In this document: piece after piece, positions 9,383 to 17,954 of the stretch
Layout of the letters: each line of letters begins with the position of its first letter
Numbering within the stretch: the stretch's first letter is position 1
Assembly: GCA_945868435.1 (NCBI GenBank)
Contig: CAMBLG010000007.1
Span: 36,774 to 100,773 of the forward strand
Length of the DNA: 64,000 nucleotides
Direction of reading: 5' to 3'
Source: an uncultured Lachnospiraceae bacterium
GTDB taxonomy: Bacteria > Bacillota > Clostridia > Lachnospirales > Lachnospiraceae
Made by a program: the position numbers and the translations under genes
Notes under the pieces: model-generated
Seen by the model: the letters and a program-made list of their open reading frames with translations, nothing else
Database searches by the model: none
Told to the model about the DNA's origin: nothing

Positions 9383-11203
9383 ATGGAGATACAGAACAAT
9401 GTCAGCAGCATATTGCAGAAGTACAAGGATCATATGGATCGTCAACAGGAATTGGATGAGTTGCTTTTGACCGATCAGGACAGGGAGGCATGGATTGCCT
9501 GTCTGCAGAACCGGGCTGTGGAAAATCAGCAGATGTACGAGGAAAACGGACAGCTGATTTCGGCATTGGAGGCAATCCTGCAGAAGGAACTCACAGAGGA
9601 TAGTGCGAAGGAACTCTATGAGGAAGTGAATAAGATGTACTGGGACGGCTATGACGATTGTGAGATTCTGCTTCCGATTCTGTATAAACTGATTGATTAC
9701 TATGAAACCCATGAAAATGTGGTCAATCTGTTATTTTTGTACGGTGCGGCTTATTATGAAGAAAATGAGGTGCAGAACCGCAGAGAAGGCCGGAAAGTCT
9801 ATAACGAAGCCTACAACTTTAAGATATTGGAATATAAGAAGGTGTATGCGGATTTGCCGACGGCGGCAGTCCGAAAGCGTATCTGGGGAGCCTATTATAA
9901 TCTGATTGTTGTCGGATTGGGGAATAAAATGCTAAGCCCCGATGAATCCTGTCGGTATTATCGAGAAGCAATGGAATTCTGGAACAGTCCGGAGGTACAG
10001 GCACTGGATGCGGAGAGTGCAGAGATTATAGAAGTTGTTGAGCGGATCAACAATGAGTGGCTGATTGTTGAAGAGAATATCGAATCGGCGAGCAGGGAGA
10101 CGAAAGAAGTCTTTTGCCGTGTGGCAAAGGAAGCATACGACAGTCAGGTGCGGGAGAAGGAGAATCTTCTGGATGTCAATAGTGAAGTGTATGCTGCTTA
10201 TCTTCACGCCCAGTTTCTCATGGGAGAAAAAAACCTGGATGCAATTGTGGATGAGTATTTTTCCTATTACAATGAGAAGTTGAAGCTTTGTCCCGATGTC
10301 AAAGAGATGACGGACGAGGACTTCTACTTTATCATTAATACGCCTCTTGCCATTGAGCGATGGCTGGAATATGGAGTGGCGGAGGACAAAGCCAAACAGA
10401 TCATGGCGATTCTGAAGCGGGAGACACAGGCAACCTGGTATCAGAAATTCGGTAAATACGCATCGTCTTTCGTAAATGAAATTCTGGCGGAGTGGTGCTT
10501 CAAACTGATGAAATATCTGGATTCCCAGAATGAGAAGGAGGAGTGGCTGTTTCAGCTTTTGGTGCGCAGACAGTTGCCGACGTATCTGCATTCGGTCATG
10601 GTTATGCACCTGGCGGAGGCATTGTGCAAAGAGGTCAGTCGCAGCAGAGCGGAGCTTTTTGCAAGTCTGCCAGAGGAATATAGATCTGATCTGCTGGAAT
10701 TTGTGAGGCAGTGTGCGCTGTTGCATGATGTGGGCAAGACCAGGATTACAGACATTGTAAATACCCAGGGTAGACGATTGTGGGATCAGGAATTTGAAGG
10801 TATTAAGATGCATCCGGTCTACGGAGCGGAAATGCTCTCCTCGGATCCGGATCTGGCGAAGTATCGTGAAGTAGCCCTTGGGCATCACAAGTTCTATGAT
10901 GGGAACGGCGGATATCCGGACAACTTTCAGAATACGGAGTCGGAGTATCGGATTATCATTGACCTAATTACCATCTGCGATTGCATGGATGCGGCGTCGG
11001 ATCATCTGGGAAGAAATTACAAGAGAGCCAAGACGCTGGATGCTGTGTTGGAGGAATTGATCGAGGGCAAAGGACATCGCTATAATCCGGACCTGGTGGA
11101 GGTCATTGAGAATTCACCGCGGCTGAAGAAGGAATTGGGGTATATTGTCAGCGAGGGACGACTGGATATCATGTATCGCGCATATCTGGAAAGTGTGCTG
11201 TGA
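9383..11203 (+). CDS. HD-domain signalling phosphohydrolase with helical-repeat N-terminus (HD-GYP-like)
   Basis: 606 residues. The first 430 or so are alpha-helical and TPR-like, with no signal peptide or membrane segment. The C-terminal third is an HD domain: LLHDVGKTRI near 448-457 and GHHKFYDGNGGYPDN near 499-513. The second motif resembles the HHExxDGxGYP signature of cyclic-di-GMP phosphodiesterases but has Lys for Glu and one extra glycine (DGNGGYP). Enzymatic activity is therefore plausible but the substrate is uncertain. Likely a cytosolic signalling protein whose helical repeats bind partners (inference). Monocistronic with its own terminator. Confidence 0.85.
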   Translation: MEIQNNVSSILQKYKDHMDRQQELDELLLTDQDREAWIACLQNRAVENQQMYEENGQLISALEAILQKELTEDSAKELYEEVNKMYWDGYDDCEILLPILYKLIDYYETHENVVNLLFLYGAAYYEENEVQNRREGRKVYNEAYNFKILEYKKVYADLPTAAVRKRIWGAYYNLIVVGLGNKMLSPDESCRYYREAMEFWNSPEVQALDAESAEIIEVVERINNEWLIVEENIESASRETKEVFCRVAKEAYDSQVREKENLLDVNSEVYAAYLHAQFLMGEKNLDAIVDEYFSYYNEKLKLCPDVKEMTDEDFYFIINTPLAIERWLEYGVAEDKAKQIMAILKRETQATWYQKFGKYASSFVNEILAEWCFKLMKYLDSQNEKEEWLFQLLVRRQLPTYLHSVMVMHLAEALCKEVSRSRAELFASLPEEYRSDLLEFVRQCALLHDVGKTRITDIVNTQGRRLWDQEFEGIKMHPVYGAEMLSSDPDLAKYREVALGHHKFYDGNGGYPDNFQNTESEYRIIIDLITICDCMDAASDHLGRNYKRAKTLDAVLEELIEGKGHRYNPDLVEVIENSPRLKKELGYIVSEGRLDIMYRAYLESVL

Positions 11204-11233
11204 GTATTGGATTTGCGATTCAGGAAGACAAGG

Positions 11234-11260
11234 AAAGAGGGAGAAGTTTCTTCCTCTTTT
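11234..11260 (+). terminator. Intrinsic terminator of the HD-domain gene
   Basis: AAAGAGGGAGAA and TTCTTCCTCTTT form a 12-bp stem with a G-T pair and run into TTTTCTT. Confidence 0.7.
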
Positions 11261-11378
11261 CTTATGGAAGGCTCCTACACGAAAGAAGAGGCTGATGCCT
11301 CCCAGAAGACTACATCCCAATTCCATACCGCCGGAAATTACATGTGTTTATATACAAAAAAAGAGGAGACATCGTTTT

Positions 11379-12551
11379 CTATGCATGATTGTTGAGCCAC
11401 TGTGTTGCACAGTATGCCAGACAGCTGGCTCCAATCGGGCAGACATCTTCATTGAATTGAACTTTTGGATTGTGGGCGGGATATACCTCACGATTGTCGG
11501 TGAATCCTGCGGACAGGTATATGAAGGTGCTGGGAACCTTTTCTGCAATGCTTGCAAAATCCTCAGATGCGCTTGCAGATATTCCGGGATATGGTTGTGC
11601 GTTTGGAAGGTTCATTTCCTGCATATAGCTGACCATTTCCTCCGTCAGCGCCGGATCACAAATCAGTGGTGGAACTTCTGAAATCATTTCAATGGAAGCA
11701 CTTCCTCCGTATACCTGTGCAGTCTTGTCTGCAACTTCTTTCATTCTGCGGACAAGCAGCTCGCGATTGGTGGGATCGTTGGATCGAATGGTTCCCTCAA
11801 GTACCGCATAGTCCGGAATAATGTTGGCGGCAGTGCCGGCCTCAAATTTGCCAACTGTCAGAACACAGGCTGCTTTCGGGTCTGCTTCCCGTGCAATGAG
11901 CGATTCAAGAGCGAGGTAAACGTGTACAGCAATGTTAATTGGATCAATGGAATTATGAGGGTATGCTCCATGTGCGCCCTTTCCCGAGACAGTAATTTTA
12001 AAACCATCAACCGAGAACATCATGGTTCCGCTACTGTTGTACATATACAGTCCCACAGGCATATTCCCGGGTGACACGTGATAAGCAAGAGCTGCATCTA
12101 CCGAAGGATTTTCAAGAATTCCGTGTTCCATCATGTCCTTGCTGCCCTCAAAGGTTTCCTCGGCAGGTTGAAACATGAATTTGACGGTTCCCTTTAGGTT
12201 GGATTCGTTTTCTTTTAACATTTTTGCTGCCGTAAGGAGCATGGCAGCGTGAAAATCATGTCCGCAGGCGTGGGCTGCTCCGCTGGTACAGGCAAAGGGC
12301 TCTCCGCTTTCTTCCGGCATGGGAAGTGCATCCATGTCAGCGCGGAGCAAAATAACCTTGCCGCCGCATCCTACGGTAGCTGATACACCGTGTCCGCATT
12401 CTTTGGGGATGAGTCCGTATTCTTTTAGTTTATTCATTACATATGCCTTTGCTGTTGGCATATCAAGTCCGGTTTCTGCATTTTGATGAAAATACCGGCG
12501 GTTGGCAATCGTTTCTTCCTTGAGCTCAAGCGCTCTCTCATAATAATTCAT
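11379..12551 (-). CDS. M20 family amidohydrolase (N-acyl-amino-acid / hippurate hydrolase type)
   Basis: 390 residues. Metal-dependent hydrolase of the M20D group that removes acyl groups from amino acids or cleaves small amides. Ligand motifs: HACGHDFHAAML (His and Asp), FQPAEETFEGS (bridging Glu region), AYHVSPG, and SASASEDFASIAEKVP near the C-terminus. The dimerisation domain includes GKGAHGAYPHNSIDPI. The frame extends about 50 codons upstream, but the ATG at 12551 follows AAGGAGTGATATGC, and the protein then starts as relatives do (MNYYERALELKEE). It lies alone on the minus strand, convergent with the HD-domain gene and divergent from the acyltransferase gene. The exact substrate is unknown. 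Confidence 0.9.
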   Translation of the reverse strand: MNYYERALELKEETIANRRYFHQNAETGLDMPTAKAYVMNKLKEYGLIPKECGHGVSATVGCGGKVILLRADMDALPMPEESGEPFACTSGAAHACGHDFHAAMLLTAAKMLKENESNLKGTVKFMFQPAEETFEGSKDMMEHGILENPSVDAALAYHVSPGNMPVGLYMYNSSGTMMFSVDGFKITVSGKGAHGAYPHNSIDPINIAVHVYLALESLIAREADPKAACVLTVGKFEAGTAANIIPDYAVLEGTIRSNDPTNRELLVRRMKEVADKTAQVYGGSASIEMISEVPPLICDPALTEEMVSYMQEMNLPNAQPYPGISASASEDFASIAEKVPSTFIYLSAGFTDNREVYPAHNPKVQFNEDVCPIGASCLAYCATQWLNNHA

Positions 12552-12654
12552 GCATATCACTCCTTTTGGATTGAAAATTGATAAGATAAACTCATTATAC
12601 CACTGAAAAAGCATTTGATACAGGGAAATCAAATAGGTTATATAAAAGTCAGGG

Positions 12655-12683
12655 CTGACGCACGGAAACGATTGTGATACAAT
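12655..12683 (+). promoter_or_regulatory. Promoter of the PlsC-like acyltransferase gene
   Basis: -35 CTGACG, 17-base spacer ending in TGA, -10 TACAAT (extended -10 form). Confidence 0.5.
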
Positions 12684-12691
12684 AGGACCTG

Positions 12692-12735
12692 AGGAAGGAT
12701 CCGGCAAAGCCGGAAAGAGTCCATATGTCCTTCCT
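12692..12735 (+). promoter_or_regulatory. Structured 5' leader before the acyltransferase gene
   Basis: Outer arms AGGAAGGA and TCCTTCCT enclose an inner perfect hairpin CCGGC-aaa-GCCGG. It sits between the promoter and the AAGGAG ribosome site and lacks a T run, so it is a leader structure and not a terminator. Function unknown; the outer right arm is pyrimidine-rich and could instead pair with the ribosome site. Confidence 0.45.
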
Positions 12736-12750
12736 AAAAAGGAGTGGACG

Positions 12751-13530
12751 ATGCAGACAATCTACTATCAGGACGAACTGAATGACGAGTTTGCCGGGGA
12801 TCATATTCAGGCCAAAACCATAGACGGAAGCTATCGGTATATCAGGGATGGAGTTTTTGGGAAGATTGCCCATGTATTCTGGTATCGAATCATTGCGATT
12901 CCCCTTGCCAAATGCTACATGAAGCTTCATTTTCACCATAGGATCGAGGGACGTGAGGCCTTGAAAAAGGCAGGAAAAAGCGGCTATTATATGTATGGAA
13001 ATCACACACATCCGCTCTGTGACGCATTGATTCCCACCATGGTGAACATGCCGGTGGATGTGTCGGTGATCGTGCATCCCAACAATGTTTCCATGCCGGT
13101 CCTGGGAAGGATTACACCGTATCTTGGAGCGCTTCCGCTGCCGGATGATATGGATGCGACGAAGAACTTCGTGCGGGCAGTAGAACAGCGCATAAAGGAG
13201 AACAAATGCGTCATGATCTATCCGGAGGCACATATCTGGCCGTACTATACGGATATCCGCCCTTTTAAGGATACGTCTTTCCGGTATCCGGTGCAGGCAA
13301 AGGTTCCGGTGTTCTGTCTGACCAATACCTATCAGAGGCGGGGAAAGAGCAAGACACCTCAGATTGTGACCTACATCGATGGCCCGTTTTATCCGGATGA
13401 AACCCTCAGTGCAAAGGCGCAGAAGGAAATGCTTCGCAATGCGGTCTATGAGACCATGAAAGCTCGTGCGAAGAACAACACAATGGAATTGGTTCATTAT
13501 GTACGAAAGCAGGATAATGAACCGGTCTAG
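12751..13530 (+). CDS. PlsC-like lysophospholipid/glycolipid acyltransferase, divergent subfamily
   Basis: 259 residues. LPLAT fold: GNHTHPLCDALIP near 83-95 corresponds to acyltransferase motif I, but the spacing from the first His to the Asp is five residues where HX4D is usual. Motif III, normally FPEGTR, reads YPEAHIWPY near 156-164. Both departures are shared in part by the acyltransferase half of the fusion protein encoded two genes downstream (YPEQSMWW). Expected chemistry is transfer of a fatty acyl group to a glycerol phosphate or sugar hydroxyl. The neighbourhood of GT8 genes points to a glycolipid or acylated glycan, not to bulk phosphatidate synthesis (inference). Own promoter, leader and terminator. 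Confidence 0.82.
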   Translation: MQTIYYQDELNDEFAGDHIQAKTIDGSYRYIRDGVFGKIAHVFWYRIIAIPLAKCYMKLHFHHRIEGREALKKAGKSGYYMYGNHTHPLCDALIPTMVNMPVDVSVIVHPNNVSMPVLGRITPYLGALPLPDDMDATKNFVRAVEQRIKENKCVMIYPEAHIWPYYTDIRPFKDTSFRYPVQAKVPVFCLTNTYQRRGKSKTPQIVTYIDGPFYPDETLSAKAQKEMLRNAVYETMKARAKNNTMELVHYVRKQDNEPV

Positions 13531-13540
13531 AAACGCATAA

Positions 13541-13576
13541 AATACTACTCACAGGACGTGGGTAGTATTAATTTTT
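13541..13576 (+). terminator. Intrinsic terminator after the acyltransferase gene
   Basis: ATACTAC...CAC and GTG...GTAGTAT arms form the stem; AATTTTT follows. Confidence 0.7.
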
Positions 13577-13618
13577 GCAATTTTCACAACACATAGTATT
13601 AAAAACTACATAAAGTAG

Positions 13619-13647
13619 TGGACAAAACACGCAATATGGATTACAAT
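13619..13647 (+). promoter_or_regulatory. Promoter of the GT8 two-gene operon
   Basis: -35 TGGACA, 17-base spacer, -10 TACAAT, 48 bases before the GT8 start. Confidence 0.6.
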
Positions 13648-13694
13648 AACATAAGTTGGGAAAAAACAGAGATAATAGATGACAGGAGTAAGTT

Positions 13695-14546
13695 ATGATA
13701 AACCTTTTATTTTCAGGGAATTCCGGGGTTTTTGACGGAGTGCTGACCTGTATGCTGTCGATTTTTAAACGGACGGCGACAGATGAGCCCTTTCGCATTT
13801 TCGTCTATACCATGGACGTATCCAGAATTAAGCCGGAATATACGCCGATCTCAGATGCACAGATTGCTTTTTTAGATGAGATCGCCAAGACTTACAATGC
13901 TGAAAATGAAATTCTCAAAGTAGATGTTACCGATTTGTATGAGAAGGAGTTTGGCGGATGTCCAAATGAGGGGGCATACTGTTCACCCTATACGCTGTTA
14001 CGGCTTTTTGCAGATGAAATTGAGGGGATGCCGGATAAGCTGCTATATCTGGATGTGGATATTCTGTTTAACCGGGATATTCGTCTTCTGTACGATATCG
14101 ATGTGGAGGACTATGAGTATGCGGCGGCCAGAGATCATTACGGCAAGTATCTGATCAATCCAAATTATGTGAATGCAGGCGTACTTCTTTTTAATATGAA
14201 GAAGATTCGTGAAACCGGTCTTTTGGCGAAAGCGAGGGAACTGATTAAGACGAAGAAGCTTGTCTTTGCGGATCAGAGCGCCGTTATCCGGAGCACTACG
14301 AGAAAACGCATGCTGCCACAGCGGTTCAACGATCAGAAATTCTTACACAAGCATACGGTGGTAAGGCATTTTTCCAAGCGGCTGTTCTACCTGCCGTACC
14401 CGCATACAGCCAACATCAAGCAGTGGAGAGTCAGTGATATCCACCGCATTTTCCGATATTATGTGTTCGACGATATCTTGTATGAGTATATATATTTGAA
14501 GAAAAAATTTGAAAGTCAACAGGAGGAGATCAATCATGAACAGTAA
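13695..14546 (+). CDS. Glycosyltransferase family 8 protein
   Basis: 283 residues, single GT8 domain. Metal-binding DxD motif in LLYLDVDILF near residue 120, followed by the family's YVNAGVLLFNMKKIRE. Family members transfer glucose or galactose from UDP-sugars to lipopolysaccharide, glycans or lipids. There is no signal peptide, so it acts in the cytosol or at the inner membrane face. Its last 11 bases overlap the start of the next gene, a GT8-acyltransferase fusion, so translation is probably coupled. A GGAG-type ribosome site precedes the ATG. The acceptor is unknown. Confidence 0.9.
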   Translation: MINLLFSGNSGVFDGVLTCMLSIFKRTATDEPFRIFVYTMDVSRIKPEYTPISDAQIAFLDEIAKTYNAENEILKVDVTDLYEKEFGGCPNEGAYCSPYTLLRLFADEIEGMPDKLLYLDVDILFNRDIRLLYDIDVEDYEYAAARDHYGKYLINPNYVNAGVLLFNMKKIRETGLLAKARELIKTKKLVFADQSAVIRSTTRKRMLPQRFNDQKFLHKHTVVRHFSKRLFYLPYPHTANIKQWRVSDIHRIFRYYVFDDILYEYIYLKKKFESQQEEINHEQ

Positions 14547-16320
14547 ACCAATTGTACCGATTTTTTATGCGTGCGATGACAACTTTGTCAAGTATACCGT
14601 TGTGTCACTGCATTCTATGATGGTAAATGCATCAAAGAATTACCATTATATTGTCTATGTGTTGAATACGAATATTTCTGAGAAAATGCAGCAGGTGATG
14701 CTGGATATGCAGAACGAGAATTTTACGGTTCAGTTTACGGATGTGACGGACTACTTAAAGTCTATCCGTGATAAGCTTCCGCTCCGGGATTATTATTCCA
14801 AGACGACATATTACCGTCTTTTCATTGCGGAAATGTTCCCGGAATACGACAAGGCAATCTACATTGACAGTGATACGATCGTGGAAGGTGACATATCCAA
14901 ACTGTACGAGGAACAACTTGGAGACTGCTATGTGGGGGCAGCCCATGAGCAGGCAATGGTACAGGAGGATTGCTATGGCACTTATGTGGAAAAGGTGTTA
15001 GGTGTTGAGAGAGATAACTATTTTAATGCAGGTCTCTTGCTGATCAACTGTGAGCAGTTCCGCAAGAACCATGTGCTGGATCAGTTTGTGGAGCTGTTGC
15101 ATCTGTATAATTTTGTCGTGACGCAGGATGAGGATTACCTGAATCTGATCTGCCATAATAAGGTGCACTGGCTGGAGCAGCAGTGGAATGCGGAAGTGTT
15201 CGGTGAGATGAACTACCCGGAGGAGAGCATCCACATTCTGCACTATATCATGGTGTCAAAACCGTGGCATTATGAGGATTGCCGTCTGGGAGACCACTTC
15301 TTCCGCTATGCGAAGGAGACTGCGGTGTATGAGGAAATCCTTGAAGTACTTCACAATTACACGGACGAGGAACGCGCCAACGATATGGCATCCTGTGAGC
15401 GGCTGATGCAGTTGGCAATTGACGAGACCAACAAAGAGAATAATTATTTAAATCTGGTGAAAGCGGGAAAGTTAAAGTCCAAAGATCGTCTGGAGGTGCT
15501 TGACCGCATTGCAAAGCTGGAGCGCGAGGGAAGATTTGATGAAGATGTGGAGGAGGATCCACCTACCCGCGAGTTAAAGCCGCGTCAGATTGATTACCTT
15601 CGCAAAAAGATTTCCAGTAAGGTAAAGACCAAATTGACTTACACTGTAGCAAGACGTTTTCTGAATTACATTTTGGATACAAAGCAGTTGATCATCAAGG
15701 AGATCAAGGGAATCGAGAATATGAATGCGTTGAATTCCGGTGCAGTCATTACCTGCAATCATTTCAATGCCTATGACAGCTTTGCCATGCAGATTGCCTA
15801 CGAGGCTTCCAACCAGAGAAAACGCAGATTTTACCGTGTCATCCGTGAGGGTAATTACACCAATTTCCCGGGCTTTTATGGCATGCTGATGCGCAACTGT
15901 TACACATTCCCGCTTAGCTCTAACAAGGAGACCATGAAGAAGTTCATGCGTTCCATGGATGCGGTGCTGCAGCATGGCGACTTCATGCTCATCTATCCGG
16001 AGCAGAGTATGTGGTGGAATTACCGTAAGCCGAAGCCTTTGAAGAAGGGGGCGTACAATTTTGCTGCAAAGAATAATGTGCCGGTGCTGCCGTGCTTCAT
16101 TACCATGGAGGACAGCGACATCTTAGGTGACGATGGCTTCTATGTGCAGGAGTATACGATTCATGTAGCTCCGGCCATCTATCCCGACCCAAACAAATCC
16201 AAGGCACAAAATGTGGAGCAAATGCGGGATAAGAATTATGCTGTGTGGAAACAAATCTACGAGGAGACCTACGGAGAACCGTTGGTCTACGATTGCGAGG
16301 ATATGAACACAAGCGCTTAA
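14536..16320 (+). CDS. Bifunctional protein: GT8 glycosyltransferase fused to PlsC-like acyltransferase
   Basis: 594 residues in two recognisable parts. Residues 1-300: GT8 domain starting KPIVPIFYACDDNFVKY, with DxD in YIDSDTIVEG near 110 and FNAGLLLINCEQF. Residues about 300-370: a charged linker. Residues about 375-590: LPLAT domain with motif I CNHFNAYDSF near 405 (canonical HX4D) and motif III YPEQSMWWNYRKPKPLKKGAY near 486, where the usual EGTR is lost. The start at 14536 has AGGAGG seven bases before it; the in-frame codon at 14509 has none. The fusion implies one product that is both glycosylated and acylated. A terminator follows. I know of no characterised enzyme with this layout. 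Confidence 0.88.
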   Translation: MNSKPIVPIFYACDDNFVKYTVVSLHSMMVNASKNYHYIVYVLNTNISEKMQQVMLDMQNENFTVQFTDVTDYLKSIRDKLPLRDYYSKTTYYRLFIAEMFPEYDKAIYIDSDTIVEGDISKLYEEQLGDCYVGAAHEQAMVQEDCYGTYVEKVLGVERDNYFNAGLLLINCEQFRKNHVLDQFVELLHLYNFVVTQDEDYLNLICHNKVHWLEQQWNAEVFGEMNYPEESIHILHYIMVSKPWHYEDCRLGDHFFRYAKETAVYEEILEVLHNYTDEERANDMASCERLMQLAIDETNKENNYLNLVKAGKLKSKDRLEVLDRIAKLEREGRFDEDVEEDPPTRELKPRQIDYLRKKISSKVKTKLTYTVARRFLNYILDTKQLIIKEIKGIENMNALNSGAVITCNHFNAYDSFAMQIAYEASNQRKRRFYRVIREGNYTNFPGFYGMLMRNCYTFPLSSNKETMKKFMRSMDAVLQHGDFMLIYPEQSMWWNYRKPKPLKKGAYNFAAKNNVPVLPCFITMEDSDILGDDGFYVQEYTIHVAPAIYPDPNKSKAQNVEQMRDKNYAVWKQIYEETYGEPLVYDCEDMNTSA

Positions 16321-16358
16321 GGCTGCAGTTTCATACTTGATATACATTGATAATGGAC

Positions 16359-16402
16359 AAAGTTGACGCCGATTCCTGTTGTGGGAAAAGGCGTCAACTT
16401 TT
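16359..16402 (+). terminator. Intrinsic terminator of the GT8 operon
   Basis: AAAGTTGACGCC and GGCGTCAACTTT form a perfect 12-bp stem followed by TTG. Confidence 0.8.
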
Positions 16403-16491
16403 GTGTAAATCGGTACTAAGGTGCTAGGAGATTAGTACTGTGATTGGGAAAATTGCACATAAAATGTGAAAAATGTGTGAAGTTCTTCTAC

Positions 16492-16520
16492 TTTACAATA
16501 ACAACTTTGATATGTAATAC
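16492..16520 (+). promoter_or_regulatory. Possible promoter of the Ig-like secreted protein gene
   Basis: -35 TTTACA, 17-base spacer, -10 TAATAC, with an 80-base AT-rich leader before the start codon. Confidence 0.4.
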
Positions 16521-16599
16521 TGATAATGATGTAAGTCCGTTTGAGCATATCAGATGGGATAAACAAAAGAAACAAACAAAGAATGAGAGGATGTTAAAA

Positions 16600-17604
16600 A
16601 TGAAAAGAAGTTTTTCCAAGAGAGCTTGGTCAGCGTTCCTTGCTCTTGCAATCATTGTTACTGCAGTGTTCGGTAATGTAACTACTGCAAAGGCTGAGAC
16701 GACAGATTATACAACTCCAGTATGGGAATACGGAACTGCAACAGCAGGTGTTGAGACCGTTAAGTATCCGTTTACTGTTGATAAGGATTGTGCGGTGGAT
16801 ATTGGTTTATTGGTTCCGGCAGTTGGAAATGTTACTATCAATGTATACAAGGCAGGAACTCTTTATGATTCTTTAGATATTTCAGCCTATGATTCGTATT
16901 GGGAATATTTTGCTTCTGATGCAGCATTTAATAATGGATGGTATTTTGAAAGTCTATCTGCAGGAGATTATTCTGTAAGTTATGTATTCGGTGCGGATAC
17001 GGATTACATCGCATATGTATTCGAGTATGTTGCACAGGCAAAAATCAGCCAAACATCGGCAACCATTACCAAAGGATTCACAAAGAAGCTTTCTGTAGAA
17101 AATGGTAAGGTTAAAAAGTGGTCTTCCAGCAAGACTTCTGTTGCAAAGGTTGATTCTAAGGGAAAAGTTACTGCAAAGAAGGCTGGTAAGGCAACCATTA
17201 CAGCAACTCTCGAAGATGGTTCTAAGTTAAAATGTACTGTTACTGTAAAAGAAAATAAGTACTCAGACAGCAAGCTTACCGTAAGTGATGTTTATCGTGG
17301 AGAATGTGCAATGAGTGCATATAGCGCATCCTTTGATAAGAGCGGTAATTTGGTTATTAAGACAAGATTTGTAAACAATTATTATTATAAAGTATCCAGT
17401 CTTAATAACATTAAGATTGTTGTTAAGGACGGAAATGGTAAGACTGTTGGAACTTATAAGCTGAGCAAGAAGAATGTTAGTATTCCGGTTGGTTCTACAA
17501 AGGACTTTTCATTTACAATTAAGAAATCAAGCTTAAAGAAGAAGACGGTAGATCTTAGAAACTGCACAATTACTTGTGACGGATCTTATGGATATTATTA
17601 CTAA
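16600..17604 (+). CDS. Secreted protein with a bacterial Ig-like (BIG2) domain
   Basis: 334 residues. Signal peptide MKRSFSKRAWSAFLALAIIV to about residue 32 (ending TTAKA). A beta-rich region with unusual Tyr/Ser/Asp content follows (residues 35-145), then a typical BIG2 domain: KISQTSATITKGFTKKLSVE to about residue 225, including KVTAKKAGKATITATLEDG. The C-terminal 110 residues are lysine- and tyrosine-rich and end GSYGYYY. No sortase motif or cell-wall repeat is visible, so it is probably released or loosely wall-bound. The ATG at 16591 abuts GAGAGG; the ATG at 16600 is correctly spaced. Codon use is more AT-rich than in neighbouring genes. Function unknown. Confidence 0.85.
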   Translation: MKRSFSKRAWSAFLALAIIVTAVFGNVTTAKAETTDYTTPVWEYGTATAGVETVKYPFTVDKDCAVDIGLLVPAVGNVTINVYKAGTLYDSLDISAYDSYWEYFASDAAFNNGWYFESLSAGDYSVSYVFGADTDYIAYVFEYVAQAKISQTSATITKGFTKKLSVENGKVKKWSSSKTSVAKVDSKGKVTAKKAGKATITATLEDGSKLKCTVTVKENKYSDSKLTVSDVYRGECAMSAYSASFDKSGNLVIKTRFVNNYYYKVSSLNNIKIVVKDGNGKTVGTYKLSKKNVSIPVGSTKDFSFTIKKSSLKKKTVDLRNCTITCDGSYGYYY

Positions 17605-17647
17605 ATCAATCAAAGGGTAGACTTATAGTAAGTAGATTACAATGCTG

Positions 17648-17678
17648 ACAGGCGGGCACGAATGTGTCCGCCTGTTTT
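17648..17678 (+). terminator. Intrinsic terminator after the BIG2 gene
   Basis: ACAGGCGG..CAC and GTG..CCGCCTGT arms followed by TTTT. Confidence 0.8.
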
Positions 17679-17954
17679 CATGTCTATTTGAATTCCTACA
17701 TTCGCTCATCGCTCAGAGCGGTGTACAACTTTCTGAAATCTGTAACGAATACATCGACGTTCCATTATGTGATGCGAATAGAGTATCCTTTCATTTTTAT
17801 ACTTTTTATCTGAAACCAAGGTCGGTGTATATCGGGACAGATTGAAGAAAGTTCGTACCCGGCTGAGCGTATTTGCCAAGAAGCATCACTGGATATTCCC
17901 CTATCATATGTGTTATGCTAGAATAGAATGTAAAATCTGACAAGGGAGAACACA
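17679..17954. other. Intergenic stretch with possible decayed coding sequence
   Basis: Between the terminator and the MATE gene. One frame near 17840-17938 reads plausible protein (DRLKKVRTRLSVFAKKHHW) but lacks a start and a ribosome site and is only about 33 codons long. A TGCTAGAAT element near 17916 could be the MATE promoter. Nothing else is recognised. Confidence 0.3.

Noticed and set aside
11207..11395. Small plus-strand frames overlapping the 3' end of the M20 gene
   Set aside because: No ribosome site, and they overlap a well-supported gene on the other strand.
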